A stretch of 64,000 nt of DNA from an uncultured Acetatifactor sp. (GTDB taxonomy: Bacteria > Bacillota > Clostridia > Lachnospirales > Lachnospiraceae). Shown here one piece after another: positions 34,328 to 43,489 of this stretch (positions are counted from its first letter, which is position 1; each line of letters opens with the position of its first letter). The notes beneath the pieces were generated by a model. The model saw nothing but the letters and a program-made list of their open reading frames with translations. It made no database searches and was not told the origin of the DNA. The DNA lies in assembly GCA_947589075.1 (NCBI GenBank), contig CANQBS010000004.1, positions 1-64,000 of the forward strand. The letters are read 5' to 3'. A program made the position numbers and the translations under genes.

Positions 34328-36106
34328 ATGCAGTCAAGAACACATACCTGCGGGGAATTGAGAAAGAGCAACGCAGGCGAACGCGTTACCATCGTGGGAT
34401 GGATGGAAAATGTAAGGGAGGTGGGAAGCAATCTGGCTTTTATGATCCTCCGGGATTTTTACGGCACCACCCAGGTGGTCATAGAAGAGGAAAAGATGAT
34501 GGCTCAGATCAAGCCCATCAATAAGGAGTCGACCCTTTCTGTGACCGGCGTGGTCAGGGAGAGAAGCAATATCAATACCAAGATCCCTACGGGGGAAATC
34601 GAGATCGTCCCGGAAAAGATCGAAGTGCTGGGACTTTGCCGTCATGCGGAGCTTCCTTTTGAGATCAACCGCTCCAGGGAGGCGGATGAGTCCTTCCGCC
34701 TGAAATACCGTTACCTGGATCTGCGCAATCCGGAGGTAAAGAAAAATATCGTGCTGCGCTGCAACGTGGTGTCCGCCCTGCGAAACGCCATGACCGAGCA
34801 GGGGTTTCTGGAGATCACCACCCCAATCCTCACCGCTTCCTCTCCGGAAGGGGCCAGGGATTATCTGGTACCTGCCAGGAAGCATCCGGGCAAATTTTAC
34901 GCCCTTCCCCAGGCGCCCCAGCAGTTTAAGCAGCTTTTGATGACAGCTGGATTTGACCGGTATTTTCAGATCGCTCCCTGTTTTCGGGATGAGGACGCCA
35001 GAGGGGATCGTTCCCCCGGGGAATTTTACCAGCTGGATATGGAAATGGCCTTCGCCACCAAGGAGGATGTGTTCGGGGTGCTGGAGGAAGTGCTTCCTCC
35101 CATTTTCGCAAAATATGGCAAATATAACACCGCTTCCTCCGCGCCTTTTCAAAGGATCCCCTATCTTCAGGCCATGGAGGAGTTCGGCACGGACAAGCCG
35201 GATCTGCGCATTGACCTGAGGGTGACGGATGTGACAGAAGAGCTGGCGGAATGTGGTTTCGGACCCTTTGCGGGGAATGTGGTAAAGGCAGTTCCCGTTT
35301 CTGACTGTAGGCTTACCAGAAAAGCCATCGACAAGATCTGCGCGGATATCGAGGTGCAGGCAGGCAGCAAGGCTTATTGGTTCAAATGTGATGAAAACGG
35401 CGTGCTCTCCGGCGGAATCGCCAAATTTGTGAACGGGGATCCGGAAACCTTGGCCGCGGTGACCGAAAAGCTTTCTCTTGCCCCCAATACCCTGGTGGTG
35501 CTAGGCGCAGGGAAGAAGGAAGCTGCACAGAAGATCGCAGGTGTGGCAGTGAAGATGCTGGGAGCGGCCTGCGAGGGTCATATGAGAAAGGAAACCTATG
35601 AGTTCTGCTGGATCATCGATTTCCCCATGTATGAGATCGGAGAAGAGTCCGGGGAACTGGAATTCTGCCACAACCCCTTCTCCATGCCTTCCGGCGGGAT
35701 GGAGGTCCTTCTGGCAGCGGAGCGGGGAGAGATAGATCCCCTCACCATAATGGCGGATCAGTATGATCTGGTGTGCAACGGCGTGGAGCTTTCCTCCGGC
35801 GCGGTTCGGAACCACGATCCTGAGATCATGGTAAAGGCTTTTGAAATGGTGCATCTCGGGGAAGAGGAAGTGAAGGCGAAGTTCCCTGCCATGTACAATG
35901 CCTTTACCTATGGAGCGCCGCCCCATGCCGGCATCGCTCCGGGCATCGACCGTATGGTCATGCTCCTTGCAGGGGAGGATTCCATCCGTGAGATCATCGC
36001 CTTCCCCATGAACAAAAACGCCCAGGATGTGATGATGGGGGCTCCCTCCGAAGTGGAGCAGAAGCAGCTGGACGAGCTGCATATCGCTGTGACATCTGAA
36101 AAGTAA
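34328..36106 (+). CDS. aspS: Aspartate--tRNA ligase
   Basis: 592 aa, bacterial-type class II synthetase. N-terminal OB-fold anticodon domain (ERVTIVGWMENVREVGSNLAFMILRD). Class II motif 2 is in FRDEDARGDRSPGEFYQLDMEM and motif 3 in GIAPGIDRMVML. The large GAD insertion (about residues 290-410) is typical of bacterial AspRS. GGGAGG stands nine bases before the ATG. It is followed by a strong terminator. From sequence alone it is not possible to say whether it also charges tRNA-Asn. Confidence 0.96.
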   Translation: MQSRTHTCGELRKSNAGERVTIVGWMENVREVGSNLAFMILRDFYGTTQVVIEEEKMMAQIKPINKESTLSVTGVVRERSNINTKIPTGEIEIVPEKIEVLGLCRHAELPFEINRSREADESFRLKYRYLDLRNPEVKKNIVLRCNVVSALRNAMTEQGFLEITTPILTASSPEGARDYLVPARKHPGKFYALPQAPQQFKQLLMTAGFDRYFQIAPCFRDEDARGDRSPGEFYQLDMEMAFATKEDVFGVLEEVLPPIFAKYGKYNTASSAPFQRIPYLQAMEEFGTDKPDLRIDLRVTDVTEELAECGFGPFAGNVVKAVPVSDCRLTRKAIDKICADIEVQAGSKAYWFKCDENGVLSGGIAKFVNGDPETLAAVTEKLSLAPNTLVVLGAGKKEAAQKIAGVAVKMLGAACEGHMRKETYEFCWIIDFPMYEIGEESGELEFCHNPFSMPSGGMEVLLAAERGEIDPLTIMADQYDLVCNGVELSSGAVRNHDPEIMVKAFEMVHLGEEEVKAKFPAMYNAFTYGAPPHAGIAPGIDRMVMLLAGEDSIREIIAFPMNKNAQDVMMGAPSEVEQKQLDELHIAVTSEK

Positions 36107-36133
36107 TGGGCTGAACCTGATAAGATATGGAGA

Positions 36134-36167
36134 AATCCTCCGGCGAAGTAGTCGCCGGAGGATTTTT
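36134..36167 (+). terminator. aspS terminator
   Basis: Perfect 13-bp stem AATCCTCCGGCGA/TCGCCGGAGGATT, five-base loop and a run of T. Confidence 0.92.
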
Positions 36168-36197
36168 GAAAATCCATCGTCATTTTTACACCCCTGC

Positions 36198-36256
36198 ATA
36201 TCACGGGCCTGCCCGTGATATTGCACCAATGAATCGTTTGAAAGTTTACTTTCAAA
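36198..36256. repeat. Two palindromes upstream of the first sigma factor gene
   Basis: ATATCACGGGC-CT-GCCCGTGATAT (36198-36221) and TTTGAAAGT-TT-ACTTTCAAA (36237-36256), both perfect, 82 bases or more upstream of the ATG at 36338. Two-base loops favour protein-binding dyads over hairpins. No clear sigma-A promoter is seen, so the gene may use its own or another alternative sigma factor. Confidence 0.45.
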
Positions 36257-36337
36257 TTTGCCTCCGCCCACCTAACAATCCGGGTTTCTCACCGACTATA
36301 CAGGTGAAAGCATTGATCAATCGCTTGGAGTGCAGCC

Positions 36338-37972
36338 ATGAAAAAACAGGAATTGCTGAAATACCTTGACGACAATCTGATGGACAAGCTGTACGGGTTT
36401 TGTTACGCCCGAACCAACGACAGCTATGAAGCCCAGGACCTGTGTTCGGACATTATTTTTGCCCTGGTGAAGGCAGCCGGAACCCAGGGAGAGGTTTTAA
36501 ACTTCTATCCCTTCCTCTGGAGGATTGCCCGGAACGTATATGCGGATTTCTCGGAGAAAAAAAGAAAACGGGCGGATGCCTTTTACGAAGGGGATGCGGA
36601 GGAACTCCTGCAGTCTCTGGCCGCGAAGGAGGAGCCGGAGGCGTGGGACGAGCTGCTGCAGGCAGTTTATAAGCGGCTTGCCTTTCTCACCAGGGCTTAC
36701 CGGGAGGTCATGATCCTCTACTATCTGGAAGGATTGTCCGCCGCAGAGATCGCGAAACGGCAGAACACCAGCCCGGTCGCCGTCCGTCAAAGGTTGTTTC
36801 AGGCAAGGCAAAAAATCAAAAGTGAGGTGGAAAAAATGACGGAAATGGATAACAGGCCCATGAGCCTGAAAGAAATTGATTTTGAGATATGGGGGACTGG
36901 CAGACCCTCCTGGGGCGACCCGCGGGATGTCTGCACCAGAATGCTTTCCCGGCATATGGTATGGCTCTGCCATAAGAAGCCTATGAGCACCTCCGAAATC
37001 GCAGAAGAGCTGAACGTCCCCACCGTTTATGTGGAGGAAGAGCTTGAGATCCTTACAAAAGGAACGAATGGAGAATATGGGCTCTTACGCAGGTTAGAAA
37101 ATGGGAAATATGCCATCAATTTTGTCCTGCTGGATTCAGAGGCAATAGAAAAGGCAAACGCCATCTATCTGGAGTATCTTCCCAGGATCTGCGGGATCCT
37201 CTCATACTTTATCGAAGCCTACAAGAAGGAATATCTGGCCTTCCCCTATCTGAACAAACGGGTTGACCTGAACCTGATCCTCTGGCAGCAGATCAGGGTA
37301 ATGGTGGACAGCTTTTCCGGCAGCGTAAGACGGATCCTTTCGGAAAAATATTTTTCCCGGGTTCCCTCCACAGACCGCCCCTTTAGTGTGTATGGGTATG
37401 TTTTGGATAAGGATGGAAGGAGCTTTGGAGCCGGTTGGGATGGAACGGAAGCTGCAAACATCTGCGGATTCTCCCGTGTCAAACTGGAGAACATCTACTA
37501 CTTCGCCCGGATCAAACCACACTTCCACTGCGGTCACAACGTCGCCACCGATCCCCAGCTTCAGCTGGCCATCAGAGCCATCCAGGGACTTAAGATTTCC
37601 GATCTGTCGGAAGAAGAAAAGGAACATGCAGCGAAGGCTGTGGAATGCGGCTATTTATATCGGGAAGGGGAAGCCCTCTATACCAAAATACTGGTGAACT
37701 CCATGGAGGACAACGACAGATTGTTCGGTGTGAGCGTAAAGCTGCGAAACGGCTATTTCCAGGAGGAAGCGGAACTGATCGCGGAAAAAATCGCAGATTT
37801 GATCCGCAGGACTATTCCGGAATATCTGCTGGGGGAATGGCGTTTTGCCAATGACCTCGCCTCTTATCCCATCTTTGACAACGTGGTGGAGGAACTCATC
37901 CGGAACGGGATCCTCACACCCCCGAAGGACGGCGTCGGCGCGGAGGGCTGCTGGATGAGCGTCATGAAGTGA
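36338..37972 (+). CDS. Sigma-70 family (ECF-like) factor fused to a large C-terminal domain
   Basis: 544 aa. Residues 1-85 are sigma region 2 (YGFCYARTNDSYEAQDLCSDIIF, FLWRIARNVYADF) and ~105-165 region 4 (YREVMILYYLEGLSAAEIAKRQNTSPVAVRQRLFQARQKI). A normal ECF factor would end here. About 370 more residues follow: a winged-helix-like part (KPMSTSEIAEELNVPTVYVEEELEIL) and an unknown effector-like part with FARIKPHFHCGHNV. No anti-sigma gene is adjacent, so the extension may replace it as a built-in control domain (inference). GGAG lies eight bases before the ATG. Confidence 0.85.
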   Translation: MKKQELLKYLDDNLMDKLYGFCYARTNDSYEAQDLCSDIIFALVKAAGTQGEVLNFYPFLWRIARNVYADFSEKKRKRADAFYEGDAEELLQSLAAKEEPEAWDELLQAVYKRLAFLTRAYREVMILYYLEGLSAAEIAKRQNTSPVAVRQRLFQARQKIKSEVEKMTEMDNRPMSLKEIDFEIWGTGRPSWGDPRDVCTRMLSRHMVWLCHKKPMSTSEIAEELNVPTVYVEEELEILTKGTNGEYGLLRRLENGKYAINFVLLDSEAIEKANAIYLEYLPRICGILSYFIEAYKKEYLAFPYLNKRVDLNLILWQQIRVMVDSFSGSVRRILSEKYFSRVPSTDRPFSVYGYVLDKDGRSFGAGWDGTEAANICGFSRVKLENIYYFARIKPHFHCGHNVATDPQLQLAIRAIQGLKISDLSEEEKEHAAKAVECGYLYREGEALYTKILVNSMEDNDRLFGVSVKLRNGYFQEEAELIAEKIADLIRRTIPEYLLGEWRFANDLASYPIFDNVVEELIRNGILTPPKDGVGAEGCWMSVMK

Positions 37973-38028
37973 GGAAACTGCGGGTGAACACAGGCAGGAT
38001 CTAAAAAAGAAAAGTTTGGAACACATAT

Positions 38029-38069
38029 GTGCCGCTTTGAAAGAAAAACAAAGCGGCACTGTATTTTTT
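38029..38069 (+). terminator. Terminator after the first sigma factor gene
   Basis: Perfect 11-bp stem GTGCCGCTTTG/CAAAGCGGCAC, nine-base loop, tail TGTATTTTTTA. Confidence 0.85.
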
Positions 38070-38122
38070 ATAAATTTACCCAACCTTTTTATTCTTTCAA
38101 TTGTCTTATTTATAGCGCTGAT

Positions 38123-38161
38123 CGATTGAAAAATGAGCCTGATAGATTATTTTTTCAATCG
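38123..38161. repeat. Inverted repeat upstream of the second sigma factor gene
   Basis: CGATTGAAAAA, 17 bases, TTTTTCAATCG, perfect 11-bp arms, about 50 bases before the start codon. Possible operator or leader hairpin. Confidence 0.45.
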
Positions 38162-38212
38162 GATGAAAAAGAAAGCTTTCAAAAAAGTACGGAAAAGAAC
38201 AGGAGAACACGG

Positions 38213-40918
38213 ATGTCTATGATGGATCAGAGCGATGGGGCGCTGGTACTTTTAGCCCTCGCGGGGGAGACGAAGGCCTTCGAGGCTTTGGTGAAACGGT
38301 ATGAGGGCAGGGTCCGCACCGCCGCTTATTGGGTGACGGGGAATGTCTATATCGCAGAGGATGCGGCCCAGGAGGCCTTCCTCGCCGCCTGGATGAAGAT
38401 GGATCGGCTGCGGGAACCGGAGAAATTCGGGGTCTGGGTACAGCAGATCGCCAAAAACTGTGCAAGAAATATGACTGCCCGTTTCAGGAGCTATATCAGC
38501 CTGGAAGAGGCGGGAGGCTTGCCTAGCAAGGAAAGGATGGCTTCCCATGACCAGATGTTATCCAGGCATGATGGAAGGCTTTCTGTCCTTCATGATCCTG
38601 CCCCCGGGCCGGAGGATCTGCTTTTGAACGATGAGGAAGCTTCTCTTTTGCGCCTGAGTCTGGAACGGCTTTCCGACCGGGCAAAACAGACCGTGTATCT
38701 CCATTATTACGAGGATCTGGACGTGACGGAGATTTCCAGGAAACTTGGAATTTCCGAAGGCACCGTAAAGTGGCAGCTGCATGAAGGCAGAAAGAGAATG
38801 CGAAAGGAGTTGTGCGCTATGGATGAGCGTTTAAACGAGACATTTACACAAAAGGTGATGAAAAAGGTGAATGAACTGAAACTCTGGGATCTGAAAAATT
38901 CCCAGAAAGGCTTCGGTCCCGTTTATCGGGAAACTCTGGCGGAAGCGGAAGCCCTTGGGGAAAGCATGCAAAAGCACCATGCACTGGCAGACATTTTGCT
39001 GCGGGGTTATGCATGGGTTCCCACAGAAGCCGGCGACGCAATGCTTACCCGGATCAAGGAAGAGGCGGTCCGTGGGAAAAATGAGGCGGTTATGGCCAGG
39101 GTGAGCGCAATGGAAAATGCAAAATATAAAGATAAGGAACGGCTGGAGTATATTAAAAATGTTCAGATCCCATACCTGGAAAAAAACGGGTTTCTCCAGA
39201 GTCTTGGGGAACAGTGGTTCAAGCTGGGCTGCCTGTATCAATCGGAGGGGAACTGGGATGAGGCTGCCGCAGCCTTTGACAAAACCTTATCCCTTTTAAA
39301 AAAGGATCAGCTTTTCCACGCCTATGCTCTGTCCGCCAGGGAGCATCTGAAGGACCTTTTGTCCGGGAAATTTCAGATGGACTGCGCGCAGAGCTGGCGG
39401 CTCTCCTTCGGGGCGGCCTGCCTGGAAAAGGTGGGGCAGGAATTTTGCTGCATGGATTTCAGATATCATAGTGACGGGGAACTGAAATCCGTGTATCAAG
39501 AAGCGACAGGAATATTGGGAAACGCCTTTGCCTGGGATGGGAAAATGAATCGGCCGCATTCTGCAGTGGGGGAGATTTATAAGGCTTCCGACGGGATGCT
39601 CCTTGTTCTGGAGGCGGAGGATGTGACAGTATCCACTCCCGCAGGGAATTTTGAGGGCTGCCAGGTCTGGATGTCGCAAGGATGGGATATCGTCAGAACC
39701 TACTTAAAAGAAGGGGTTGGAATCGTCAGACAAGAAACCATACGGGAAGGACTCTGTGTCGCTATGGACCTGAAAGCCTGCCATGTAAAAGGCGGGGAAG
39801 GGCTCCTGCCCCTGGCCGAAGGAAACGATTGGGAATATGAGATCGCCGAGGCGGGAAGCGGGGATACAGCCGCTGGCGGCAATCAGGAATCGAATGATGG
39901 GGAAGGCTCCCTGTGGGAAACCTCCAGCGGCAATCGGGGTGAATGCACGGAGCCGGACCGGCCTGCTCTGGAATGCTCCGTCTGGCTGACTGTCCGATAT
40001 TTTGATGGAAAGAAAGCGCTTCTCACCCAGAACTGCCGTATGCACAGGTTCAAATACGATGAGAATTCCTGGCTGGACATGATTGAAAAGGTGAAGCTGG
40101 ACTATTGGTGCTATGATAAAGACGGAAACCAGATCCTCAGGGATGTGCTTCCTTATGCCAGACGGGCTGTTGTCCTGGCGAAAACCCCGGTGGAAAAAGC
40201 CCGGGCAAAGATCAGCGCTGCAGTGATGGAGCGTATTCTGGACACGGATCCCGTCTTTCATCCGGGGACAAGGACTGTGGGACTCTGGAATTTCTTCCAA
40301 AGCAGCGTGACGGAAAGAGTGGATGGGAATCTTTTCCTGGAAGGCAGCTATCGCTGGAATTTTGAATGGAAAACTGCAGATGGTTCCGCAGAATGCGGGC
40401 AGTTATTCCATAATGACATTTATGATATTCTTGCGGACTGCGCAGGCTGCCTTTGGTCGGATAACTGGGTGCCCGGATATCAGTCCACGGAACACCGCTC
40501 TTGCTGTGGGATTTCGCTGGAAAGCCTCCTGCAGTGTGAAGAAGCCGGGGAAGTAAGCTGCAGGGCAGGGACTTTCCAAAACTGCCTGAGGCTTACCATT
40601 GTGTGTAAAGGCTTTCAAGGCGGCCTTGCCTATCGCGGCGGCAGGCGGATCTATACCTTTGCCCCGGGCATTGGGCTCATCAGGGTGGAAAACGAAGCCT
40701 ATAGACCGGAGGCTTCCGCCGTTATCTTTGAACTCACCTCCTTTTTGGGGGCAGGGAAAGAATACATGCCCGTGGAAGACGGCATGGTGAGGCATTACGA
40801 GGCATTGGATCTTACAGGCGGCTATGAGGCCTATGCAGAATACACCTATGCGGCGGATGAGCAGGGAAGAATCCTTGTTTTCGAGAACCTTGCAGGGGTG
40901 AGGAAGCTGCAGGAGTGA
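38213..40918 (+). CDS. Sigma-70 family (ECF-like) factor fused to a ~700-residue C-terminal region
   Basis: 901 aa from the ATG at 38213 (AGGAGA upstream; the track start is 62 codons earlier, in the terminator). Sigma region 2 is at about 10-80 (FEALVKRYEGRVRTAAYWVTGNVYIAEDAAQEAFLAAW) and region 4 at about 140-195 (LSDRAKQTVYLHYYEDLDVTEISRKLGISEGTVKWQLHEGRKRM). The rest has helical TPR-like repeats (WFKLGCLYQSEGNWDEAAAAFDKTLSLL) and long beta-rich sections of repeated design (SAVGEIYKASDGMLLVLEAEDV; PAGNFEGCQVW; RAGTFQNCLRLTIVCKG). No membrane helix is evident, so the extension is probably a cytoplasmic sensor. The regulated genes are unknown. Confidence 0.85.
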   Translation: MSMMDQSDGALVLLALAGETKAFEALVKRYEGRVRTAAYWVTGNVYIAEDAAQEAFLAAWMKMDRLREPEKFGVWVQQIAKNCARNMTARFRSYISLEEAGGLPSKERMASHDQMLSRHDGRLSVLHDPAPGPEDLLLNDEEASLLRLSLERLSDRAKQTVYLHYYEDLDVTEISRKLGISEGTVKWQLHEGRKRMRKELCAMDERLNETFTQKVMKKVNELKLWDLKNSQKGFGPVYRETLAEAEALGESMQKHHALADILLRGYAWVPTEAGDAMLTRIKEEAVRGKNEAVMARVSAMENAKYKDKERLEYIKNVQIPYLEKNGFLQSLGEQWFKLGCLYQSEGNWDEAAAAFDKTLSLLKKDQLFHAYALSAREHLKDLLSGKFQMDCAQSWRLSFGAACLEKVGQEFCCMDFRYHSDGELKSVYQEATGILGNAFAWDGKMNRPHSAVGEIYKASDGMLLVLEAEDVTVSTPAGNFEGCQVWMSQGWDIVRTYLKEGVGIVRQETIREGLCVAMDLKACHVKGGEGLLPLAEGNDWEYEIAEAGSGDTAAGGNQESNDGEGSLWETSSGNRGECTEPDRPALECSVWLTVRYFDGKKALLTQNCRMHRFKYDENSWLDMIEKVKLDYWCYDKDGNQILRDVLPYARRAVVLAKTPVEKARAKISAAVMERILDTDPVFHPGTRTVGLWNFFQSSVTERVDGNLFLEGSYRWNFEWKTADGSAECGQLFHNDIYDILADCAGCLWSDNWVPGYQSTEHRSCCGISLESLLQCEEAGEVSCRAGTFQNCLRLTIVCKGFQGGLAYRGGRRIYTFAPGIGLIRVENEAYRPEASAVIFELTSFLGAGKEYMPVEDGMVRHYEALDLTGGYEAYAEYTYAADEQGRILVFENLAGVRKLQE

Positions 40919-40985
40919 GGAAGCTGCAGGACTGACGGAGGGACGGCAGATACAACTTTGATCCGAGCCGCCCCTTACAGTATTT

Positions 40986-41516
40986 TTGTCCACAGGCATG
41001 GATGAATTCGTGGACTGGGAAAAGGGAACCTGTGATTTTGACAGTGAGGAGTTTAAGGAGTTTCTGGCTTTTGCCCGGGATTACCAGGGCGGTTACCGTT
41101 CAAAGAACCTGATGGAGGCGATCCATAGCGGGGAGATCGCGGTCACATACGGATGGATAAACGCAGTGTCTGATTATCAGATCGCGAAGGCTCTGTATGG
41201 GGAGAACTTAAGCTTTATCGGTCTGCCTACCCAGAAGGAATCCGGGGTTGCCGCATATTTCGGGGAAGAGATGGCGGTTAATGCAAGGAGCCTTCACCAG
41301 GAGGCGGCCTGGGAGTTCTTAAAATATTATATCCTGAACGGCAGCCAGAAGGTCGCCAAGAACACCTTCATTACCGCAGCGGGAGATTCCGTCATCGTGT
41401 ATGCGGCTACCAGAGAGGAGGAGGCTTCCTATTATTTCAGGAAAAAGAAGGATGTGAACGCAGTGGTGGATGTCATCCAGAACAGGGTGACGCTGTATCT
41501 GCAGGAAATGCAGTGA
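40986..41516 (+). pseudogene. Remnant of an ABC solute-binding protein (C-terminal part only)
   Basis: About 175 codons without a credible start. The sequence (MDEFVDWEKGTCDFDSEEFKEFLAFARD, GEIAVTYGWINAVSDYQIAKALYGENLSFIGLPTQKESGVAAYFGEEMAVNARS, QEAAWEFLKYYIL) matches the C-terminal half of extracellular sugar-binding proteins. It lacks a signal peptide, a lipobox and the N-terminal lobe. It lies 67 bases after the second sigma factor gene with no ribosome site. It is probably left over from a deletion that joined two loci. Confidence 0.75.
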
Positions 41517-41591
41517 TTCGTAAAAAAACGCTGGTCATAGAGAAGGAACTGTTACAGCAAAATAAGAAGGATTTGTTATAGCAAAATTGCG

Positions 41592-41620
41592 TTGACAATC
41601 TCCCTGAAAGAAGGTAACAT
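41592..41620 (+). promoter_or_regulatory. Promoter of the Gfo/Idh/MocA gene
   Basis: TTGACA, 17 bases, TAACAT. The -10 overlaps an in-frame ATG at 41619, which therefore cannot be the start codon of transcripts made here. Confidence 0.6.
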
Positions 41621-41660
41621 GAATCTTACCAAACAGAAAAAAGGGAGAGGACATAAAATC

Positions 41661-42866
41661 ATGGACGACATCAGGATAGGATATATCGGTTTGGGCGCAA
41701 GAGGCTATTGGCTTTTGAAGGACGTGGTGCTGAAGCAGGGAGAACGGGTAACGGCAGTATGCGACGTTTATGAGGACCGGGCAAGGGAAGGCGCAAGGCT
41801 TGTGACAGAAGCGGGACAGGAGGAGCCACGTGTCTATACGGATTACCGTGATGTGATCGCAGATGAGTCTGTGAATACAGTGATCATCCTGACAGCCTGG
41901 GAATACCATGCGGAGATCGCGATAGCGGCCATGCGGGCGGGAAAGGCCGTGGCCATGGAGGTGGGCGGTTCTTATACGCTGGAGCCCTGCTTTGAACTGG
42001 TGAAAACCTATGAGGAGACCCAGGTGCCTTTTATGTTCCTGGAGAACTGCTGCTTCGGCAGAAGGGAAATGATGGTGCTCCATATGGCACAGCAGGGCGT
42101 TTTGGGAGATATTGTACACTGCAGCGGGGGATACCAGCACGACCTGCGGGAGGAGATCTCCTATGGCAGGGAGAACAGGCATTACAGGCTGCGCAATTAT
42201 CTGAGCCATAACTGTGAGAATTATCCCACCCATGATCTGGGACCGATTGCCAGGATCCTGAAGATCAACAGGGGAAACCGTATGATGACTCTTTCCTCTA
42301 CAGCTTCCAGGGCAGCGGGGCTGCATGCCTATATTCTGGAGCATAAGCCGGAGGATGCATTTTTGCGGGATAAGCAGTTTGCCCAGGGGGATGTGGTTAC
42401 CACCGTCATCAAATGCGCGGACGGTTCCACCATTGTGCTGACCCTGGATACCACCCTTCCCAGGTATTACAGCCGGGGCTTTACCGTGCGGGGGACGAAG
42501 GGGATGTACGAAGAGGTAACGGATTCTGTTTTCCTGGACTGCCCGGAACACAGAGCCCATGATTTTGACTGGCGGAAAAGCTGCATCAACAATGCCCGGG
42601 AGTTTGAGGAAAAATATGATCACCCGGTATGGAAGCAGTACCTGAAGGAAGGGACAAAGGGCGGTCATGACGGTATGGACTGGCTGGAGTTTCAGCAGTT
42701 CTTCAAGGCGCTGCGGGAGGACGCTCCCATGCCGGTGGATGTCTACGACGCCGCCAGCTGGATGGCTGTGACGGCCCTTTCCGAGATGTCCATCGCCAGA
42801 GGCGGGGCAGTAGTGGATGTCCCCGATTTTACCGGCGGTAAGTGGCACCGGGATATTCTTCTTTAA
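41661..42866 (+). CDS. Gfo/Idh/MocA family oxidoreductase, GH109-like
   Basis: 401 aa from the ATG at 41661, chosen because the upstream ATG (41619) lies inside the promoter -10. Rossmann NAD(P) site IRIGYIGLGARGYWLLKDV at residues 4-22. The catalytic domain has AMRAGKAVAMEVGG, the CSGGYQHDLREE segment and SHNCENYPTHDLGPIARIL, which recalls GH109 (NAD-dependent alpha-N-acetylgalactosaminidase type). GGHDGMDWLEFQQF is also GH109-like. A dehydrogenase or NAD-dependent glycosidase role is likely; the substrate is unknown. Single gene with its own promoter and terminator. Confidence 0.85.
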   Translation: MDDIRIGYIGLGARGYWLLKDVVLKQGERVTAVCDVYEDRAREGARLVTEAGQEEPRVYTDYRDVIADESVNTVIILTAWEYHAEIAIAAMRAGKAVAMEVGGSYTLEPCFELVKTYEETQVPFMFLENCCFGRREMMVLHMAQQGVLGDIVHCSGGYQHDLREEISYGRENRHYRLRNYLSHNCENYPTHDLGPIARILKINRGNRMMTLSSTASRAAGLHAYILEHKPEDAFLRDKQFAQGDVVTTVIKCADGSTIVLTLDTTLPRYYSRGFTVRGTKGMYEEVTDSVFLDCPEHRAHDFDWRKSCINNAREFEEKYDHPVWKQYLKEGTKGGHDGMDWLEFQQFFKALREDAPMPVDVYDAASWMAVTALSEMSIARGGAVVDVPDFTGGKWHRDILL

Positions 42867-42871
42867 AATAG

Positions 42872-42918
42872 AAAAAGCGGCGAAATGGCATATCTGACCA
42901 TTCCGCCGCTGCTTTTTT
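42872..42918. terminator. Bidirectional terminator between the Gfo/Idh gene and the pseudopilus operon
   Basis: Stem AAAGCGGCG-AAATGG/CCATT-CCGCCGCTGCTTT, nine-base loop, T-run on the plus strand and a shorter one (CTTTTTC) on the minus strand. The minus operon ends at 42989. Confidence 0.8.
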
Positions 42919-42988
42919 AGAGGCGCAGGATAATGCCGGGTGCCGATTCGTCATCTGGCATTACTCTGTGCCTTGAGCGCCGCCGATC

Positions 42989-43489
42989 TCACCTGAATAC
43001 CGGCAGGGTGGAATCGTAATCGTATTCTTCCGTATTGACTACTTTCCAGCAGGCGATCTGGTAGAAGCCCTGCTCATCTGAAACAGGATAAACGGGCTCC
43101 AGGGACACCTGAAGTATCTGGGTATCGGAGATCTTTACCGTAAAGGAACATTCCAATTCTCCGGTCTTTTCGGAATATTCCGCCGCAGAAGAAGAGGCCT
43201 CATGTGCTTCTGCCAGCTGTCTGTCCAGCTGGGCGATGCGGGCTTCTGCAATGTTGCAGGCGTTATAATAATCGGTGGTCCGGTTCAGGATCTTGCGGCT
43301 CAGCTTGCTGTCGGCGTTGGCGCTGACCAGGGAGAGGGTTGCGAAGGAAACCAGGCACAGGATCACAAAAATAAGCAGGATGGAAGAGGAACCTACATTA
43401 ACTCCCATCCGTATCTTCCTGGGTGCAGGGGACTCTTCTGTATTTGACTTAGGGCTTAAGGAGGAAGAGGATTGGAGATTGTTCATCAT
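42989..43489 (-). CDS. Membrane-anchored protein of the pseudopilus operon, unknown family
   Basis: 166 aa. A Ser/Pro-rich cytoplasmic N-terminus (~30 residues) precedes one hydrophobic segment (SSSILLIFVILCLVSFATLSLVSA), then an extracellular part (DYYNACNIAEARIAQLDRQLAEAHEA, beta-rich tail). The layout resembles minor pilin or PilX-like proteins, but there is no prepilin peptidase motif. The ATG overlaps the stop of the preceding gene by four bases and has AGGAGGG, so it is translated with it. Last gene of the operon. Confidence 0.75.
   Translation of the reverse strand: MMNNLQSSSSLSPKSNTEESPAPRKIRMGVNVGSSSILLIFVILCLVSFATLSLVSANADSKLSRKILNRTTDYYNACNIAEARIAQLDRQLAEAHEASSSAAEYSEKTGELECSFTVKISDTQILQVSLEPVYPVSDEQGFYQIACWKVVNTEEYDYDSTLPVFR

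Noticed and set aside
41619-41660. Upstream ATG as start of the Gfo/Idh/MocA gene
   Set aside because: It lies within the -10 element of the promoter, upstream of the expected transcript start.
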